Shown here piece by piece: positions 3,970 through 6,550 of a stretch of DNA of 6,550 bases. A program made the translations under genes and the position numbers. The notes beneath the pieces were generated by a model. That model made no database searches, was not told where the DNA came from, and worked only from the letters and a program-made list of their open reading frames with translations. The stretch comes from an uncultured Archangium sp. (GTDB lineage Bacteria > Myxococcota > Myxococcia > Myxococcales > Myxococcaceae): the NCBI GenBank assembly GCA_937875615.1, contig CALNBU010000035.1, positions 1 to 6,550 on the forward strand, read 5' to 3'. The first letter of the stretch is position 1; each line of letters begins with the position of its first letter.

Positions 3970-6550
3970 ATGACGGCTCCGGAGTTTCCCGCAATCGAGG
4001 CGGGTGTGGTGGTGAGCGGCTTCCGTCTCACCCGTCGGGTGGGAGAGGGGGCCATGGGCACCGTCTTCCTCGCCGTGGACGAGCGCCTGGGGCGGCGGCT
4101 GGCGCTCAAGTTCCTGGCCGGACCAAGGTTGACGGCCGAGGCCATCGAGCGCTTCGAGGTGGAGGCCCGCACCACGGCGCGCTTCAACCACCCCCACATC
4201 GTCACCGTGTACGGCGCCGGCGTGCATGCGGGGCGCCCGTGGTTGGCGCTGGAGTACATCGACGGACCGACGCTGCGCGACGTCCAGCGGAGGGAAACCT
4301 GCGCGCCGCCGCAGGCGCTCCGCCACGCCCTGCACATCGCCGAGGCGCTGGCGGAGGCGCACCGGCACCGGGTGGTGCACGCCGACCTGAAGCCGGAGAA
4401 CGTCATCCTCGGTCGCGACGGGCGCCTGCGGGTGCTCGACTTCGGTCTGGCCCGGCTCGTCGGCGGAGAGAGCGCCGCGGGCTCCGGGACGCCGGCGTAC
4501 ATGGCCCCGGAGCGCTGGCGCGGTCACCCGCCGACGCCGGCGATGGACATCTGGGCGCTGGGGGTGGTGCTGCACGAGCTGCTCGAGGGGCGCCGGCCCT
4601 TCACCGACCATGAGCTGGCGTCGCTGGCCTACGCCCCCACCGCGCCGGCGCCGGGTCCTCGCGCGGTGGCGGCGGGCTGCGGGCCGCTGCTGACGGCCTG
4701 TCTGCAGGTCGACCCGCAGGCGCGCCCCGACGCGGCGGCGGTGGTGGTGAGCATCGAGCGCCTGTTGTCGGGAGGCGCGCCGGTGGGCCGGTCTCCCTTC
4801 CGTGGCCTCGAGGCGTTCTCCGAGGCCGACGCGGTGGACCTCCGCGGCCGCGAAGACGACGTGGGGGCGGCGCTGGCGCGGCTGCGCGACGTCCCGTTGT
4901 TGGCGGTGGTGGGGCCGTCTGGGGTGGGGAAGTCGTCGTTCGTCTTCGCCGGGTTGTTGCCGCGCTTCCGTGAGGGCGACGCGTGGAACGTGCGCTCGCT
5001 GCGCCCGGGGAGAGATCCCTGGGCCAGCCTCGCCGCCGCCCTGGGCTGCGAGCCCGCCGTGCTCCGCGAGGGGCCAGGGGGGCTGGTCTCGGCGCTGCGG
5101 ACGCTGGCCTCCGCCGGGCGGCAGGTGCTGTTGGTCATCGACCAGTTCGAGGAGATCGTCACCCTGAGCGACGAGGCGGTGCGGGGCGAGCTGCTGCGCG
5201 CGCTGGCCCTGTGCGCGTCGCCCGAGGAGCCCTGGCGGCTGGTGTGCACCCTGCGCGTCGACTTCCTCGGAGCCTTCGCCGCCTTCCCCGAGCTCACCGC
5301 CGCGCTCGACGCGCTCTTCGTGCTCCGGCCGCTTTCCCGCGGAGCGCTGCGCGAGGCCATCGAGGCGCCGCTCCGTCGCGTGGGGCACGCCTGCGACGAG
5401 CCCTCGCTGCCGGAGCGCATCGCGACGGAGCTCGACGGTCAGGTCAACGCGCTGCCGTTGCTCCAGTTCGCCTGCCACGCCTTGTGGGAGCGCCGCGACG
5501 TCGAGGCCCGCCGACTGCTCCGCCGCGAGTACGACGTCATCGGTGGGGCCGTCGGCGCGCTGGCCAGCCACGCGCAGCGGGTGATGGACACCCTGGCGCC
5601 CGAGGAGCGCCGCCTGGCGCGCACGGTGTTGCTGCGCCTCATCAACCCCGATGGCACCCGTCTGCCGTGCCCGCGGGAGGCGCTGGTGTCGGGCCTCGCG
5701 CCGCGCGCCAGCCCGGTGGTCGACCGCCTCCTCCGGGAGCGGCTGCTGGTGACCGACGACGACGCGACGGTGGAGCTGGCCCATGAAGCACTGGTGACGG
5801 CGTGGCCCGAGCTGGCCCGCTGGTTGGCGGACAGTCACGAGGCGCGGGTGGTGGCGCAGGACGTGGAGGTCGCCGCGTCCGCCTGGGAGCGCCGGGGCCG
5901 CCGGCCGTCGGAGAGCTGGAGCGGTGACGCCCTGGCCGATGCCCTGCGGCGCGTCGATGGGCTGGGGGTGACGCTCACCCGGTCGGGCCGGGCCTTCCTC
6001 GACGCCGGGGTCGCCAGAGAGGCCGCCGTCCGCCGCCGCCGTCGCGCGCTCTTCATCTCCGGCTTCGCGTTGGTGTCGGCCCTGGCCGTGGTCTTCGGGG
6101 TGGCGGCGCTGGCCTTCAGGGAAAAGGAGCGGGAGGCCATCGCGCAGCAACAGCAGATTCGCCTCGCGGCGGGCGACTTCGGCCGCTTCACGCTGGTGCT
6201 GCACCCCTTCGACTGGAACCCCGACACGCTCGAGGCCACGCCGGTCGACGTGGCGGCCCTGCCGTCGCTCGACTGGACCCTGCATCGCCCCGCGGGGGAC
6301 GGCGCGGCCGTGGCGGGTGAGCCCGTCGACGCGGCGCACGTGAGCCGGGGGCCGCGCGCTGCGGGGCGGGAAGAGGTGGAGACGCGCGCGGGCGCCGCGG
6401 TCTTCCGCTTCACGGGGCGCGGGCGCGCGGGAGAAGACTGCGGCCCGAGCTGGCAGCAGGTCGAGGCGCTGCCTGGCTTCCGGGAGCGCGACACGCCGCC
6501 GGAGCTCCACCTCGCGGTGCCGACCTGCGCCGCGACCCGGGCGGGGCAGC
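3970..6550 (+). CDS. Ser/Thr kinase fused to an nSTAND1-type NTPase and a transmembrane sensor (3' end outside the window)
   Basis: Frame open from ATG 3970 to the window edge; 860 residues visible, no stop. Residues 17-266 are a Hanks-type kinase: GEGAMG (25-30), K47, helix-C E65, catalytic loop HADLKPEN with D139, K141 and N144, DFG 157-159, APE 179-181, D193, R252. A138 replaces the usual Arg, making it a non-RD kinase. Residues about 275-685 match the nSTAND1 family: the FRGLEAF entry motif, Walker A GPSGVGKSS (315-323), Walker B VLLVIDQFEE (386-395), R429/D431, then LPLLQFA, YDVIGG and VELAHEALVTAWPEL, characteristic of that family's helical part. Five Arg (688-692) precede one transmembrane helix (693-716), so kinase and NTPase are predicted cytoplasmic and the rest outside. 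The tail (717-860) is not recognised; it holds C824 and C853. Some kinases of this style end in a formylglycine-generating-enzyme-like domain, but none is visible here. The start is 4 bp after the previous stop, suggesting coupling; GTG codons at 4006-4012 are less likely starts. Confidence 0.93.
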   Translation, partial: MTAPEFPAIEAGVVVSGFRLTRRVGEGAMGTVFLAVDERLGRRLALKFLAGPRLTAEAIERFEVEARTTARFNHPHIVTVYGAGVHAGRPWLALEYIDGPTLRDVQRRETCAPPQALRHALHIAEALAEAHRHRVVHADLKPENVILGRDGRLRVLDFGLARLVGGESAAGSGTPAYMAPERWRGHPPTPAMDIWALGVVLHELLEGRRPFTDHELASLAYAPTAPAPGPRAVAAGCGPLLTACLQVDPQARPDAAAVVVSIERLLSGGAPVGRSPFRGLEAFSEADAVDLRGREDDVGAALARLRDVPLLAVVGPSGVGKSSFVFAGLLPRFREGDAWNVRSLRPGRDPWASLAAALGCEPAVLREGPGGLVSALRTLASAGRQVLLVIDQFEEIVTLSDEAVRGELLRALALCASPEEPWRLVCTLRVDFLGAFAAFPELTAALDALFVLRPLSRGALREAIEAPLRRVGHACDEPSLPERIATELDGQVNALPLLQFACHALWERRDVEARRLLRREYDVIGGAVGALASHAQRVMDTLAPEERRLARTVLLRLINPDGTRLPCPREALVSGLAPRASPVVDRLLRERLLVTDDDATVELAHEALVTAWPELARWLADSHEARVVAQDVEVAASAWERRGRRPSESWSGDALADALRRVDGLGVTLTRSGRAFLDAGVAREAAVRRRRRALFISGFALVSALAVVFGVAALAFREKEREAIAQQQQIRLAAGDFGRFTLVLHPFDWNPDTLEATPVDVAALPSLDWTLHRPAGDGAAVAGEPVDAAHVSRGPRAAGREEVETRAGAAVFRFTGRGRAGEDCGPSWQQVEALPGFRERDTPPELHLAVPTCAATRAGQ

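Noticed and set aside
2001..4502. Long open frame on the minus strand, antisense to the kinases (833 codons)
   Set aside because: It is a GC-rich shadow: the translation is low-complexity (Arg, Ala, Gly, His, Leu rich), has no recognisable domain and crosses the boundary between two well-supported kinase genes.
3934..6510. Long open frame on the minus strand, antisense to the second kinase (858 codons)
   Set aside because: Same kind of shadow. The plus-strand frame has a complete kinase and nSTAND1 motif series with G/C third positions; the antisense product has no motif.

Overview
This window is very GC-rich bacterial DNA whose real genes have almost exclusively G or C in the third codon position. 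Its content is one CheB methylesterase with extra receiver modules and two adjacent eukaryotic-type Ser/Thr kinases, one with a PEGA tail and one fused to a STAND NTPase. That is the style of myxobacteria (Deltaproteobacteria/Myxococcota, Cystobacterineae such as Myxococcus, Corallococcus or Archangium). The assignment rests on gene style only, and no species can be named.

Layout: (1) 1-174, plus strand: the last 57 codons of an unrecognised gene. (2) 182-1681, minus strand: a 499-residue CheB-type protein (receiver, methylesterase, second receiver), convergent with the first gene and 7 bp from it. (3) 1682-1756: a short divergent intergenic region that must hold the 5' signals of both cheB and the next gene. 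(4) 1757-2053, plus: a 98-residue helical protein of unknown function. (5) 2054-2159: a leader with overlapping inverted repeats and a displaced Shine-Dalgarno sequence. (6) 2160-3965, plus: a 601-residue membrane Ser/Thr kinase with extracytoplasmic PEGA-like repeats. (7) 3970 to the window end, plus: a second Ser/Thr kinase, 860 residues visible and still open. It is fused to an nSTAND1-type P-loop NTPase and then to a transmembrane helix and an extracytoplasmic region.

The two kinases are 4 bp apart, so they are very probably co-transcribed and may be translationally coupled. Both place the kinase in the cytoplasm and a tail across the membrane. The first has a standard HRD catalytic loop; the second has HAD (non-RD), which suggests different activation logic. 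The small gene runs in the same direction and may belong to the same unit. CheB is transcribed away from them, and no other chemotaxis gene is visible.

The most interesting points are the kinase-STAND-membrane fusion with an unrecognised outside domain, the second CheB receiver in which the phospho-acceptor Asp is replaced by Glu, and the mutually exclusive stems in the leader of the first kinase. I saw no RNA genes, CRISPR arrays, insertion sequences or attachment sites.
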